This document shows positions 8,631 through 17,951 of a DNA stretch of 64,000 bases, piece after piece. Within the stretch, counting starts at the first letter, position 1. Every line of letters starts with the position of its first letter. This stretch comes from Bacteroidota bacterium (GTDB lineage: Bacteria > Bacteroidota > Bacteroidia > Chitinophagales > Saprospiraceae): NCBI GenBank assembly GCA_029572935.1, contig JAKQHM010000004.1, positions 1 to 64,000 of the forward strand, written 5' to 3'. The position numbers were made by a program, and so were the translations under genes. The notes below the pieces were generated by a model that worked only from the letters and a program-made list of their open reading frames with translations, did no database searches and was not told where the DNA came from.

Positions 8631-9362
8631 ATGAAAGAGGCCGTCATCCGTATTAAAGAACTTTCCAAAGCATTTGGCAGCAATCAGGTTTTGATTGGTT
8701 TTGATCTCGATCTTTACAGGGGAGAAAACCTGGTTGTCTTGGGTAAATCAGGGTCTGGTAAATCCGTTCTGATCAAGTGCATCATCGGGCTTATTGATCC
8801 AGATGCTGGAAGTATCAATGTGTTGGGCCAGGATGTACTGTCTCTGGATCATCAGGAACTCGATCATCTTCGTGTTAAATTGGGTTTTTTATTCCAGAGC
8901 AATGCGCTTTACGATTCAATGACCATTCGCGAAAATTTGGAGTTTCCGCTCCGAAGACACTCCATTCAACTGTCAGATCGCGAGACGGATGATTTGGTCA
9001 TGGAAGCATTGGAAAATGTAGGTCTGGAGCATACGGTCGACATGATGCCCATTGAATTATCAGGAGGCATGAGAAAGAGAATTGCCTTGGCGCGGACGCT
9101 TATTCTGAAACCCGATATCATTCTCTACGATGAACCCACTACCGGCCTGGATCCCATCACAAGTCTTGAGATCATATCACTCATCAATAAAATCAAAGAA
9201 AAGTATGGTACTTCGTCCATGATCATTTCCCACGATATGCGATGTGTCAAGCTGACAGCCGACCGACTGGCTGTGCTGGTAGATGGAAAGTGCAAAGTGG
9301 TGGGGACCTATGATCAGGTATCCCGCATTCAGGATGAGGACATTTCACCCTTCTTCAATTGA
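8631..9362 (+). CDS. mlaF: MlaF-family ABC transporter ATPase
   Basis: 243-residue ATPase that energises the MlaE permease. The Walker A motif GKSGSGKS is at residues 38-45, the Q-loop region GFLFQSNALY at ~85-94, the ABC signature LSGGM at 143-147 and Walker B IILYDEPTTGLDP at 163-175, with the switch histidine in IISHDM. The GGMRKRIALAR signature and the FQSNALYDSMT stretch are typical of MlaF/MkL-type ATPases rather than drug exporters. It sits between the permease and MCE subunits with very short gaps, so co-transcription is almost certain. Confidence 0.95.
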   Translation: MKEAVIRIKELSKAFGSNQVLIGFDLDLYRGENLVVLGKSGSGKSVLIKCIIGLIDPDAGSINVLGQDVLSLDHQELDHLRVKLGFLFQSNALYDSMTIRENLEFPLRRHSIQLSDRETDDLVMEALENVGLEHTVDMMPIELSGGMRKRIALARTLILKPDIILYDEPTTGLDPITSLEIISLINKIKEKYGTSSMIISHDMRCVKLTADRLAVLVDGKCKVVGTYDQVSRIQDEDISPFFN

Positions 9363-9369
9363 CAAACTT

Positions 9370-10347
9370 ATGAAACGAACAGCGATAGACTCAGTCAAAT
9401 TAGGTATATTTGTTTTAGCGGGATTGGTACTTTTAATCTTCACTCTGTATACTCTGGGCAAGAATAAAAACCTGTTTGGATCCCGCATTGAATTAAGGAC
9501 TCATTTTAAAAATGTCAACGGGCTTTTGGTTGGTAATAGGGTCCGTTTTTCAGGAATAGAGGTGGGCAATGTAAGAAGTATCCGCATTCTGAATGATACC
9601 ATCATTGAAGTTTTAATGAATGTGGATAAGGAAATGAAAAAATTCATCCGTAAAGATGCGCTCGCACAGCTGGGTACAGATGGTCTGATCGGAAACAGAT
9701 TGGTCAGTATCATTCCTCAGGGTGGGCAGGCCTCGTTCATAGAAGGAGGGGAATTGCTGGCTTCCAGAGAAGAATTAAATACCCAGGAGATGCTGGGCAC
9801 GCTTTATAAGACCAACGAGAATATTGCAAAAATATCCGAGGAATTGATCCAAACCGTTCAGATGGTCAACAGCAGCAGCGAACTGAATAAAATATTAAAC
9901 GATGGAACCTTGGCGGCCAACCTCTCTTTATCACTGAAGAAGCTCCGAGAGACCACGGAAAGTGCCAGTCTTTTTGCCAAAAATGCCGTAGAGACATTGA
10001 AGCTGGCTTCTGAAGGCGAGGGCACACTTGCAGCCGTTTTGACCGATACGAGTCTGGCCAGCGATTTGCGTTATGCGATTTCGGATATCCGCAAACTGGA
10101 AGGCAGAGCAGATAAATTGTTGTGTGACCTGACCGATGCCGTTGGGTCAATCAATAAGGAAGTGAACGAAGGAAAAGGTATTGCTAACAGTCTTCTGAGG
10201 GATTCCATCATGACGGAACGTTTGAAAAATACTTTGGAAAATGTCGAGCGGGGTACTGCTTCTTTTGCAGAAGATATGGAGGCTTTAAAAAGTAATTTCC
10301 TGTTTCGTAAATATTTCAGGAAAAAAGAGAAGGAGAAAGATAAATAG
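9370..10347 (+). CDS. mlaD: MCE-domain (MlaD-like) lipid-binding protein
   Basis: 325 residues. The frame is open upstream to 9283 inside the ATPase gene, but the ATG at 9370 (MKRTAIDSVKLGIFVLAG) gives the expected single N-terminal membrane anchor and lies 7 bases after the ATPase stop. The MCE domain spans residues ~35-115 (FKNVNGLLVGNRVRFSGIEV, LGTDGLIGNRLVSI). It is followed by a long helical tail with heptad-like patterns and a lysine-rich end. MCE proteins form hexameric rings that pass phospholipids across the periplasm; the helical tail may extend that channel. It is the last gene of the operon and converges on a minus-strand gene only 13 bases away. Confidence 0.92.
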   Translation: MKRTAIDSVKLGIFVLAGLVLLIFTLYTLGKNKNLFGSRIELRTHFKNVNGLLVGNRVRFSGIEVGNVRSIRILNDTIIEVLMNVDKEMKKFIRKDALAQLGTDGLIGNRLVSIIPQGGQASFIEGGELLASREELNTQEMLGTLYKTNENIAKISEELIQTVQMVNSSSELNKILNDGTLAANLSLSLKKLRETTESASLFAKNAVETLKLASEGEGTLAAVLTDTSLASDLRYAISDIRKLEGRADKLLCDLTDAVGSINKEVNEGKGIANSLLRDSIMTERLKNTLENVERGTASFAEDMEALKSNFLFRKYFRKKEKEKDK

Positions 10348-10360
10348 GGATCATTCGAAA

Positions 10361-12364
10361 TTATAGTTTGATGAACGAGGTTGAAAAATGATTTTCACCG
10401 TTCCGGACGTGGCAGAAATAGCTTCCCGATTCCAGATTTGAAAGGTCGAGTTGCGTTATTTTTTCTCTGATTAAATATATGATTCTGGGTCTTCCTAATA
10501 AATCTGTAATGAATATCATTCCTTTATTTTCCGTTTCTATGCTGAGCATTTCTGTGCAGGGACTGGGCCATAATTTTATTTTTCTGCCATTATCTTGAGG
10601 GTCCTTGGTGATAGAAACAGGATTGCATTTTTTAACTGGATTCAGATTTTTTAATAATCGATCCATGTCTGCGCCAATGTCTTTGCCATCGCTCGCATTA
10701 CCTTTGTAAGGGCTCTGACCGGATAGTGCAAACAGGGCGGGGTTGTTGGGTCCGTCGATATAATTTAAAAATCCCACTTCATTTACAGTAGCTGGAAAGT
10801 AATTCTTACTGTTCATTGCAAAATTCGTATATCGAGATGCATTCCCTCCGATCAGTACATTTTTATGAAAGCGGAGGTTGGCATCTGTGATATCGGGAAA
10901 ATACCTGCTGATTGTATTGTTTCCTTGCTGCACGCCGGGACCGTAAATGCCTTGATAGCCTCCTGCCGAGATATAGCTGTGACAGAGATTGTCCATAAAT
11001 CGAAATCCGGTCATGGTTTTGTATGCCCAGGTGATTGGGCCGGTGTGTAGAATCGTGTTGTGGCGGATCGTCAGGTCCTGGGGTTCGCCCAGATGAAAGG
11101 CTGTGCCATCATTGGGTCCGGCAACATTCCCATCGCCATGCAAAGGGCCGCTGATCCCATACATTAAATTGTTTTCGATCAGTATTCTTTTGGATCGGAG
11201 GCTGTTGTTTCCATCGCTTCCGGAAATCGAAATTCCAGCTCCGGTATTTCGGATGATGTTGTTCTCAATTGTGATATCGCTAACATCTGCCTGAGGGGCA
11301 GCCCCGTTTTCAGTCCGGACCGTAAGGAGTATGGCATATCCGCTTTGTCCAATCGGAAGATCTGCCCAGCATTGATCGAGAATATTTCCGGATAAATGCA
11401 CGCGTTTTCCGGTTTTCAGTTCAAAAAGATTTTTAATCGTCCAATGCTTTCCTTCGTAATCAGGATGTCCCACCCGCCAGGAATAAGGCTTTGAGAAATG
11501 ATTATTCTGAATCACGATATCTGAAGGGACCAGACCTGAAATACTGGGGGCGCCTCCTCCGAAGAGTATGTTTTCTCCGGCTCCTTCCAGGTAATTGTTG
11601 ATGATAAAGAAGGGTCCCGGCCCGTTGATCCCGGATATAGCCTGAGCGTCAAAGCCCACACTATGGAAATCAGAGATGTGACAACCGAGCACCATGCCGA
11701 TTTTGCAGTCCAGTCGCAATCCGTATTTCAGAATGTCCCCTTTTGTGTGTCCATGCAGATAGCACCGGTCCAGACAAAGCCACTCGGGTACCTTGTCCAG
11801 ACTGTTTTGCATGCTGGAAGACTCACCAAAATTAACGGCACCAAAATTTTGTTTGACGGTAGTATCAATGGTTATTTCCAATCCGGAAAGCCAATAGCGC
11901 TGAGCCCGGATTTCTGTTCGCAAAGCGGGTGTCCCTCCGGTGTTCGTGCTGATGATTCGGGGCATGGCAGACTTTTGGGTTGGAAACATGGAGTGACCGG
12001 TGGGGGCCGTGGGTTGCACTCTCTCTTCTTCAGCGGGTAATAGATTCATTTGGGATGAAATCAGAATGATCCATCTCGGATCCTGGGGTTTGGCTCTTAA
12101 TACAAAGCTTCCCCTGAACTCCGCGCTTGCGTCGAGAATCAGGACTGTTCCGGGTTGGGCTGCATCCAAGGCCCTTTGCAGATCGTTATAATCCTTTCCG
12201 CTGGGTCCTACGGTGATCCTTCGATAACCCACAGTATCGGGAAAACAGGTTTCAATGCCTTGAATCCTGGGTAATTCAGGCAGATTGATTTGAGCATAGA
12301 TTGTAAGCTTCAACAGGAGAGTGATACACAGTAAAAATGAATTCTTACTTAATCCCTGATTCAT
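10361..12364 (-). CDS. Secreted right-handed beta-helix protein with T9SS type A sorting domain
   Basis: About 667 residues. ATG codons exist at 12376 and 12364. The -7 element at 12393-12386 places transcription start near 12379, which favours 12364 (MNQGLSKNSFLLCITLL, signal peptide ending ...TIYAQ). Residues ~60-560 are a parallel beta-helix of the pectate-lyase/poly-alginate-lyase type, with repeated DITIENNIIRN, RILIENNLMYG and LTIRHNTILH turns. The start GPSGKDYNDLQRALDAAQPGT is typical of secreted beta-helix proteins. The C-terminal ~80 residues (LWPSPCTEMLSIETE, LSNLESGSYFCHV) form a T9SS type A sorting domain. The likely function is binding or cleavage of an extracellular polysaccharide; no catalytic residues could be assigned with confidence. 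Confidence 0.85.
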   Translation of the reverse strand: MNQGLSKNSFLLCITLLLKLTIYAQINLPELPRIQGIETCFPDTVGYRRITVGPSGKDYNDLQRALDAAQPGTVLILDASAEFRGSFVLRAKPQDPRWIILISSQMNLLPAEEERVQPTAPTGHSMFPTQKSAMPRIISTNTGGTPALRTEIRAQRYWLSGLEITIDTTVKQNFGAVNFGESSSMQNSLDKVPEWLCLDRCYLHGHTKGDILKYGLRLDCKIGMVLGCHISDFHSVGFDAQAISGINGPGPFFIINNYLEGAGENILFGGGAPSISGLVPSDIVIQNNHFSKPYSWRVGHPDYEGKHWTIKNLFELKTGKRVHLSGNILDQCWADLPIGQSGYAILLTVRTENGAAPQADVSDITIENNIIRNTGAGISISGSDGNNSLRSKRILIENNLMYGISGPLHGDGNVAGPNDGTAFHLGEPQDLTIRHNTILHTGPITWAYKTMTGFRFMDNLCHSYISAGGYQGIYGPGVQQGNNTISRYFPDITDANLRFHKNVLIGGNASRYTNFAMNSKNYFPATVNEVGFLNYIDGPNNPALFALSGQSPYKGNASDGKDIGADMDRLLKNLNPVKKCNPVSITKDPQDNGRKIKLWPSPCTEMLSIETENKGMIFITDLLGRPRIIYLIREKITQLDLSNLESGSYFCHVRNGENHFSTSFIKL

Positions 12365-12385
12365 TTGATCCAACATTTATATTCT

Positions 12386-12393
12386 CAAAAATA
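12386..12393 (-). promoter_or_regulatory. Bacteroidota -7 element (TATTTTTG)
   Basis: Perfect TAnnTTTG on the minus strand, 22 bases upstream of the ATG at 12364 of the beta-helix gene. It leaves almost no leader for the other ATG at 12376. Confidence 0.5.
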
Positions 12394-12549
12394 GAAAAAT
12401 TTGGCTACTACCTTTTGACGGAATGAGCATGGAAGAAATATGAATTTTCTTCTTCGTGAAAATGAATTTGTAGCCCCATCCATTCAGTGGCGACTTAATC
12501 TTGAAATTCTGAAGGAGGATTTGAGCTTCCTTCCTGGGCGAATGGTCGT

Positions 12550-13602
12550 TTACCGGTAGGACTGATTGATTTTTTCCAAAGCTTCTGTCCCGGGACAAAG
12601 ATCATTTTCAGCCATTTGATTCAGGGGCCGGTCAGAGGTATTTAATATCGCATGCAGATCGCGCGAGTTGGGGTCGAGATAAATTAGCCCTGTCAGTATT
12701 TCGTCGCGCAGACGAGCCTCATGTAAATTTCGCAATGCGGAAATTTTATCCATGGGGTCCCAGTCCCTGTGAAGTTTGTTGAGGGCAATATGGGACTCAT
12801 CGTGTAACTTGATTAATTCCACGGTGCCGCCTGCCTGGTCAATGGTGATTTCTGATTTCATGGGCACGAGATCTACGGCAGCTGTAGCCTCCATATGCTC
12901 TCGCGTGTAATCATAAGACTTTGTCGAACCAGCGTTATTGTTAAAAGTGACACAAGGAGAAATGACATCAATCAATGCAAATCCAGGATGTTTCAGAGCT
13001 GCTTTGATCAGGGGGATCAGTTGGGTTTTGTCCCCGGAAAAACTGCGGGCTACAAACTGCGCTCCCAGTTCTATCCCGAGGCCACAAAGGTCAATACCCT
13101 GAAACGGATTCTCAGCTCCACTTTTGTTTACAGATCCTTCATCGGCAGTGGCTGAATCCTGACCTTTGGTGAGGCCATAGCAACCATTGTTCATCACGAT
13201 ATAGACCATATTCAGATTACGGCGTATGGCATGGACAAACTGGCCCATGCCGATGGAGGCTGTATCTCCGTCTCCTGATACGCCCAGGTAGATCAGATCT
13301 TTATTTGCCAGAATGGCACCGGTGGCAACTGAGGGCATTCTGCCATGTACGGAATTAAATCCGTGGGAATTGCCGAGAAAATAGGTAGGTGTTTTCGAAG
13401 AACAACCAATGCCTGATAACTTAGCCAGTCTGTGAGGCTGGATGGACATTTCAAAGCAAGCCTGTACGATGGCAGCGCTTATGGAATCGTGTCCGCATCC
13501 AGCACATAAGGTGGAGAGGGCTCCCTCGTAATCCTTTTTTGAAAAACCGATATCGTTGCGGGCTATTTGAGGATGTCTGAAACTGGGTCTTGCGTAGGTC
13601 AC
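12550..13602 (-). CDS. korB: 2-oxoacid:ferredoxin oxidoreductase beta subunit
   Basis: 350 residues. The beta subunit binds thiamine diphosphate and an Fe-S cluster for oxidative decarboxylation of a 2-oxoacid, probably 2-oxoglutarate, to the acyl-CoA with reduction of ferredoxin. It shows the conserved LCAGCGHDSIS motif at ~34-44, the ThDP-binding GDGD at ~110 and NNGCYGLTKGQDS. The start is a GTG at 13602, which places the N-terminus at MTYARPSFRHP, the form usual in Bacteroidota homologues. It follows korA by 47 bases and is the last gene of a three-gene minus-strand operon. Substrate choice among 2-oxoacids cannot be read from sequence alone. Confidence 0.9.
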   Translation of the reverse strand: MTYARPSFRHPQIARNDIGFSKKDYEGALSTLCAGCGHDSISAAIVQACFEMSIQPHRLAKLSGIGCSSKTPTYFLGNSHGFNSVHGRMPSVATGAILANKDLIYLGVSGDGDTASIGMGQFVHAIRRNLNMVYIVMNNGCYGLTKGQDSATADEGSVNKSGAENPFQGIDLCGLGIELGAQFVARSFSGDKTQLIPLIKAALKHPGFALIDVISPCVTFNNNAGSTKSYDYTREHMEATAAVDLVPMKSEITIDQAGGTVELIKLHDESHIALNKLHRDWDPMDKISALRNLHEARLRDEILTGLIYLDPNSRDLHAILNTSDRPLNQMAENDLCPGTEALEKINQSYR

Positions 13603-13649
13603 TTTAAAATTATTTTCTTACTGGATTTTTCAAAATAGATATCAAAAGT

Positions 13650-15494
13650 TCAGGCCATTTTAGCTAAGGATACTTCTTCGTATTGTGGAATGAAGCTCTT
13701 GTCGGAAACAATGCATCTGTGAATATAGGCTGCGGTGATCGGCATTCCATTGAATTGCAGTACACTTTTAAGCTTGGAACCTTCTATGCCGAGCTCCTGC
13801 ATCAGCAATGCACGCATCTGGGCATCCCGGTTTTGTTCCACAATGTAGACATGTTCGTGCTGGTCAATGAATTCCTTCACCTTCGCATGAAAGGGAAACG
13901 ATACCAGGCGCAAGGCGTTCAGATTCAGATCATCCTCAGTGAGCAGATCCAAAGCCTCCTGAGCAGAATAAGAGGACGTGCCGAAATAAATTACGGCAAA
14001 CTTATTTCTGGGATCATTATGTACAATTTCCGGTTCCGGCATTTCGGTAGCAGCGGTTTCCCATTTTTTAAGCAATCGGTTCATGTTGCGTGCATAAACA
14101 TCGCCGTCTTCTGTATACCGGGCATATTCATCTCTTGAAGAACCTCTTGTAAAAAAAGACCCCTTGGTCGGATGAGTTCCGGGAATGGTGCGGTAGGGAA
14201 TTCCATCCCCATCCACGTCGAGATAGCGGCCAAAAACTTTTCCAGCTTCCAATTCCTCTGCACTCATCACTTTTCCTCTGTCGTATCTCTTGGAATGATC
14301 CCATTGGAAGGGATCGCATAGATGATCGTTCATGCCCAGGTCCAGATCGATCAAAATGATAACAGCCGTCTGATATCGCTCCGCAAGGTCAAAGCTCAGT
14401 GCGGTCATTTCAAAACATTCAGTTGGTGTGGATGGGATCAAAAGGATGTGCTTGGTATCGCCATGAGAAGCATATGCTGCAGATAAAATATCTGACTGTT
14501 GGGTCCTGGTAGGCATACCCGTAGAAGGGCCTGTGCGCTGAACATCTATCAAAACGGCAGGAATTTCCGCGAAATAGGAAAGTCCCAGAAATTCAGACAT
14601 GAGGGAAACTCCGGGCCCACTGGTGGCAGTGAAGGCGCGTGCACCGTTCCAGCACGCTCCCAGCACCATACCCATGGCTGCCAGCTCATCTTCTGCCTGT
14701 ACAATGGCATAATTCCTTTTTCCGGTTTCCTTATCTACACGTAGTTTATGACACCATTTTTCAAATGCATTCATCACACTCGTGGATGGGGTGATGGGGT
14801 ACCAGGAGCCTACCGTGGCGCCGGCATAAACAGCACCCAAACCGCAGGCATTGTTCCCATCGGTCATAATCTTGTTACCATTCAGGTCCCGGCGCTCCAT
14901 CCTTACAGGAAGGGGGCAATTGAAGTGTTTGCGGGCGTAATCAATGCCCATGTGTAGCGCCTGAAGATTACCGGGAATGAGTTTCTCCTTTTTGGCAAAT
15001 TGCTCCCGGATCAGTGTCTCAAAAACTTCGACTTCCATATTGAGCAAGGCGGCCAGGGCACCCACATAAACCACATTTTTCATCAAAAGATGTTGGCGGG
15101 GGTCATTGAAATGCTCCATGCAAAGCTGCATCATCGGGATGCCGATATAGTGCAGATCTTCACGGATAAATTCGTCTGACAGGGTTTTGGTGGAATCGTA
15201 CACCAGGTATCCTCCTGATTGTACGCTGGCCACGTCTCCTTTCATGCTTTGGGCATTTACGGCAACGAGCAGATCGATTCCTTCGCGGCGACCCAGGTAT
15301 CCTTTTTCGCTGACCCGTACTTCATACCAGGTGGGCAGTCCCTGTATGTTCGATGGAAAAATATTTTTGGGGGTAACGGGAATACCCATGCGGTATACCG
15401 CTTTTGCAAACATGTTGTTGGCACTGGCAGAACCGGTGCCATTCACATTGGCAAAACGGATTACCAAGTCGTTTATTTTAATATCTTGATTCAT
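13650..15494 (-). CDS. korA: 2-oxoacid:ferredoxin oxidoreductase, fused gamma/alpha subunit
   Basis: About 614 residues. The frame opens further upstream at 15578, but the ATG at 15494 overlaps the stop of the preceding gene as ATGA and begins MNQDIKINDLVIRF, directly at the gamma domain; it is clearly the start. Residues ~1-190 are the gamma domain (FANVNGTGSASANN, MPTWYEVRVS-type segments). Residues ~205-610 are the alpha domain, with GNNACGLGAVYAGATVGSWY and PITPSTSVMNAFE, the alpha signature, and TATSGPGVSLMSEFLGLSY. Together with KorB it forms the enzyme that feeds electrons from 2-oxoacids into ferredoxin. Translational coupling with the upstream FAD/Fe-S gene suggests that all three proteins form a complex. 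Confidence 0.92.
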   Translation of the reverse strand: MNQDIKINDLVIRFANVNGTGSASANNMFAKAVYRMGIPVTPKNIFPSNIQGLPTWYEVRVSEKGYLGRREGIDLLVAVNAQSMKGDVASVQSGGYLVYDSTKTLSDEFIREDLHYIGIPMMQLCMEHFNDPRQHLLMKNVVYVGALAALLNMEVEVFETLIREQFAKKEKLIPGNLQALHMGIDYARKHFNCPLPVRMERRDLNGNKIMTDGNNACGLGAVYAGATVGSWYPITPSTSVMNAFEKWCHKLRVDKETGKRNYAIVQAEDELAAMGMVLGACWNGARAFTATSGPGVSLMSEFLGLSYFAEIPAVLIDVQRTGPSTGMPTRTQQSDILSAAYASHGDTKHILLIPSTPTECFEMTALSFDLAERYQTAVIILIDLDLGMNDHLCDPFQWDHSKRYDRGKVMSAEELEAGKVFGRYLDVDGDGIPYRTIPGTHPTKGSFFTRGSSRDEYARYTEDGDVYARNMNRLLKKWETAATEMPEPEIVHNDPRNKFAVIYFGTSSYSAQEALDLLTEDDLNLNALRLVSFPFHAKVKEFIDQHEHVYIVEQNRDAQMRALLMQELGIEGSKLKSVLQFNGMPITAAYIHRCIVSDKSFIPQYEEVSLAKMA

Positions 15495-17269
15495 AAACTG
15501 CAGGCTTTTGGGGCGTGATACAGGTATTTGTGCATATCCCAGGCTGAGGTGGGACAGCGTTCTGCACATAATCCACAATGCAGACAGACATCCTCGTCTT
15601 TGACCATTACCCGGCCGGTCGGTAAAATCCCTGAAATGTACAGGTCCTGATCCAAATTGAGCGCCGGAGCACTCAGTCGGGTACGGAGCGCTTCTTCTTC
15701 ATCATTGGGGGTGAAAGTGATACAGGACGTGGGACAAATGTCCACACAGGCATCGCATTCGATGCACTTGCTATCAGTGAAAACGGTCTGCACATCGCAG
15801 TTCAGACATCTCTGGGCCTCGCGGTAAGCAGTCTCCTCGTTAAATCCCAGCTCCACTTCCAATAATCTGTCTGTTAGGGCCCGGGCTTTATCTGCATGGG
15901 GTACCTTGTATCTTTTGTCATTGGCCGTCTGATTGTCATAGGACCATTCGTGAATGCCCATCTTTTGTCTGGTCAGATTGGTCATAGGATGAGGTCTGTC
16001 CTTGATCAGGTCTTTGCCTTGACAGAAAAGATCAATCGAGATGGCGGCCTGATGTCCATGTGCCACAGCAGTGATGACATTTTTGGGTCCAAATGCGGCA
16101 TCTCCTCCGAAAAAGACGGAGGGGATGCTGGATTGAAAGCTCAATGGGTCCACCACGGCCAATCCCCATTTATCGAATTCCATCCCAAGATTTCTTTCAA
16201 TCCAGGGGAAGCTATTCTCCTGACCAATGGCCAGAATCACATCGTCAGCCTCCATGAATACTATTTCGCCCGTAGGGACAAGTTTTCGTTTTCCGTCTTC
16301 ATACCGGGCCTCGACCAACTCAAATTCCATTCCCTTCAATTTTCCTCCTTCGGTAATGAAGGCTTTGGGGGAATGAAGTGGGTAAAAGGGTATGTCTTCG
16401 TGTTGGGCATCTTCTATTTCCCAGGGCGATGCTTTCAGCTCGTTCATTGGACTGCGCACCACCACCCGTACATCCTGTCCTCCGAGTCGACGGGAAGTAC
16501 GACAGCAATCCATGGCCGTATTACCTCCTCCTATCACCAGGACTTTCTTGCCAATGGCTTTGGTATGCTCGAAAGCCACGTTCGCCAGCCAGTTGATTCC
16601 AATATGGATGTTGCCTTCGGAGTCCCAGCGCCCGGGCAGTTCGGGAAGATCTTTACCGCGGGGTGCTCCCGTGCCGACAAACACTGCATCGTAACCCTGG
16701 GTCATTAACTCTTTAAGACTGGATACATAATGGTTGAAATGTGTGTGAATGCCCATGTTCAAAATATATCCTACCTCTTCATTGAGCACTTCCTCAGGCA
16801 AGCGAAAGGAAGGAATCTGGCTTCTCATGAAGCCGCCTCCAGCCTTCTGATCGTCGTACAAATGGATTTCGTATCCCAATGGGGCCAGGTCCCGGGCTAC
16901 TGTAAGGGAGGCAGGTCCCCCTCCGATCAGCGCAATTTTTTTGCCGTTGCTGGAGGCTGGTTTTCCGGGTATAAGTTGTGACACATCCTCTTTATAATCA
17001 GCTGCTACCCGCTTGAGACGGCAGATCGCAACAGGTTCTTCTTCAATCCGGCCTCGCCGGCAGGCTGGTTCACAGGGTCGGTCACAGGTTCTTCCAAGGA
17101 CGCCTGGGAAGACATTGGACACCCAGTTGATCATATAAGCTTCTGTGTATTTGCCCTCAGCAATGAGTCTGATATACTCAGGTACAGGAGTATGCGCCGG
17201 GCAGGCGTACTGGCAATCCACTACTTTGTGGAAGTACTCCGGGTCTTTGATGTCGGTAGGATTCAAACT
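15491..17269 (-). CDS. GltD-like FAD/NAD(P) oxidoreductase with N-terminal Fe-S region and C-terminal 2[4Fe-4S] ferredoxin domain
   Basis: About 592 residues. An ATG at 17374 is available, but a perfect -7 element (TATTTTTG, 17294-17287) lies inside that extension and the extra 35 residues have no family likeness. The TTG at 17269 (MNPTDIKDPEYFHKVVDC) is preferred. The order is: N-terminal Cys-rich domain (CQYACPAHTPVPEYI, TCDRPCEPACRRG) as in glutamate synthase small subunits; two Rossmann folds (ALIGGGPASLTVA; VLVIGGGNTAMDC); FGGDAAFGP for FAD; then two ferredoxin motifs, CIECDACVDICP and CLHCGLCAERCP. It probably passes electrons between NAD(P)H and ferredoxin or the Kor subunits. It overlaps korA by 4 bases (ATGA). 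The role as electron partner of Kor is an inference from this coupling. Confidence 0.88.
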   Translation of the reverse strand, partial: SLNPTDIKDPEYFHKVVDCQYACPAHTPVPEYIRLIAEGKYTEAYMINWVSNVFPGVLGRTCDRPCEPACRRGRIEEEPVAICRLKRVAADYKEDVSQLIPGKPASSNGKKIALIGGGPASLTVARDLAPLGYEIHLYDDQKAGGGFMRSQIPSFRLPEEVLNEEVGYILNMGIHTHFNHYVSSLKELMTQGYDAVFVGTGAPRGKDLPELPGRWDSEGNIHIGINWLANVAFEHTKAIGKKVLVIGGGNTAMDCCRTSRRLGGQDVRVVVRSPMNELKASPWEIEDAQHEDIPFYPLHSPKAFITEGGKLKGMEFELVEARYEDGKRKLVPTGEIVFMEADDVILAIGQENSFPWIERNLGMEFDKWGLAVVDPLSFQSSIPSVFFGGDAAFGPKNVITAVAHGHQAAISIDLFCQGKDLIKDRPHPMTNLTRQKMGIHEWSYDNQTANDKRYKVPHADKARALTDRLLEVELGFNEETAYREAQRCLNCDVQTVFTDSKCIECDACVDICPTSCITFTPNDEEEALRTRLSAPALNLDQDLYISGILPTGRVMVKDEDVCLHCGLCAERCPTSAWDMHKYLYHAPKACSL

Positions 17270-17286
17270 GTCTAAAATTGATTCGA

Positions 17287-17294
17287 CAAAAATA
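17287..17294 (-). promoter_or_regulatory. Bacteroidota -7 element (TATTTTTG) of the kor operon
   Basis: Perfect TAnnTTTG on the minus strand, 18 bases before the TTG at 17269. It lies inside the longest possible reading frame of the FAD/Fe-S gene and is the main argument for the shorter start. Confidence 0.45.
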
Positions 17295-17951
17295 GACGAT
17301 TCCCCGGATTGGTGATATAATTTCGGCTTCCGGGAGCTAATTTTCTCCCGTCCCGGGTTATGGGCGCCTTCCAAAAGAATGTATAATCACTTTTGGATGG
17401 GTTTCCTTTTTTTATCGCTATGGATAAAAATTTCCGAATGCGATGTGGTTTTGAATGCATAAAATCAATATAAAAACCAATTTAAGTATCAGAAAAAATA
17501 TTGGAATGCCTGAACACCACAAGTTTGTTAAATAAGTTTCAAAAATATGCAGTCGCCTACCTTCTGCTGAGATATATATGACAAGTTTGGGGTTTCCTTT
17601 GGCTAAATAACTTCCTATTGAATTATATGGGTAACTTATAGTTTGGGGCTGTGATTTCGTTTGCTTTTTAAGATAGTCTGCTAAAATTGTAGCATAATAT
17701 TCTATGGCAACATTTCAAATCTGAACATAAGCCACTATAGCTATGATTCTTGATTTTAAAACTCGCCTATTTTAAAGTTTCAATTAATTTCATTTATTCG
17801 ATTCCCGCAATTTTCCTTTGATTGTTTGTTCAATTAGTTCTGTCTTCGATAGTTTATAAATCATTACCTATACCCTTTAGACCTATCTTTTCAGTATTTC
17901 ATTTTTTTAAACAATTATCCTAATGTTGAATTTTCTGTATTTTTACAGCGT
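17295..17951. other. AT-rich divergent intergenic region
   Basis: About 650 bases separate the kor operon from the tocopherol-cyclase-like gene. I find no supported gene, tRNA, terminator or obvious repeat. A 62-codon minus-strand frame at 17272-17460 looks random. The composition drops to clearly AT-rich from ~17460. TATTTTTA at 17939-17946 resembles a -7 element for the plus-strand gene at 17952, but it is one base off and too close to the ATG to be convincing. Confidence 0.5.

Noticed and set aside
12377..12598. 73-codon minus-strand frame between korB and the beta-helix gene
   Set aside because: It overlaps the korB 3' end in another frame, contains low-quality basic/hydrophobic text and covers the -7 element of the next gene.
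17272..17460. 62-codon minus-strand reading frame upstream of the kor operon
   Set aside because: It overlaps the start of the FAD/Fe-S gene in another frame, has no family likeness, and the -7 element of the kor operon lies within it.
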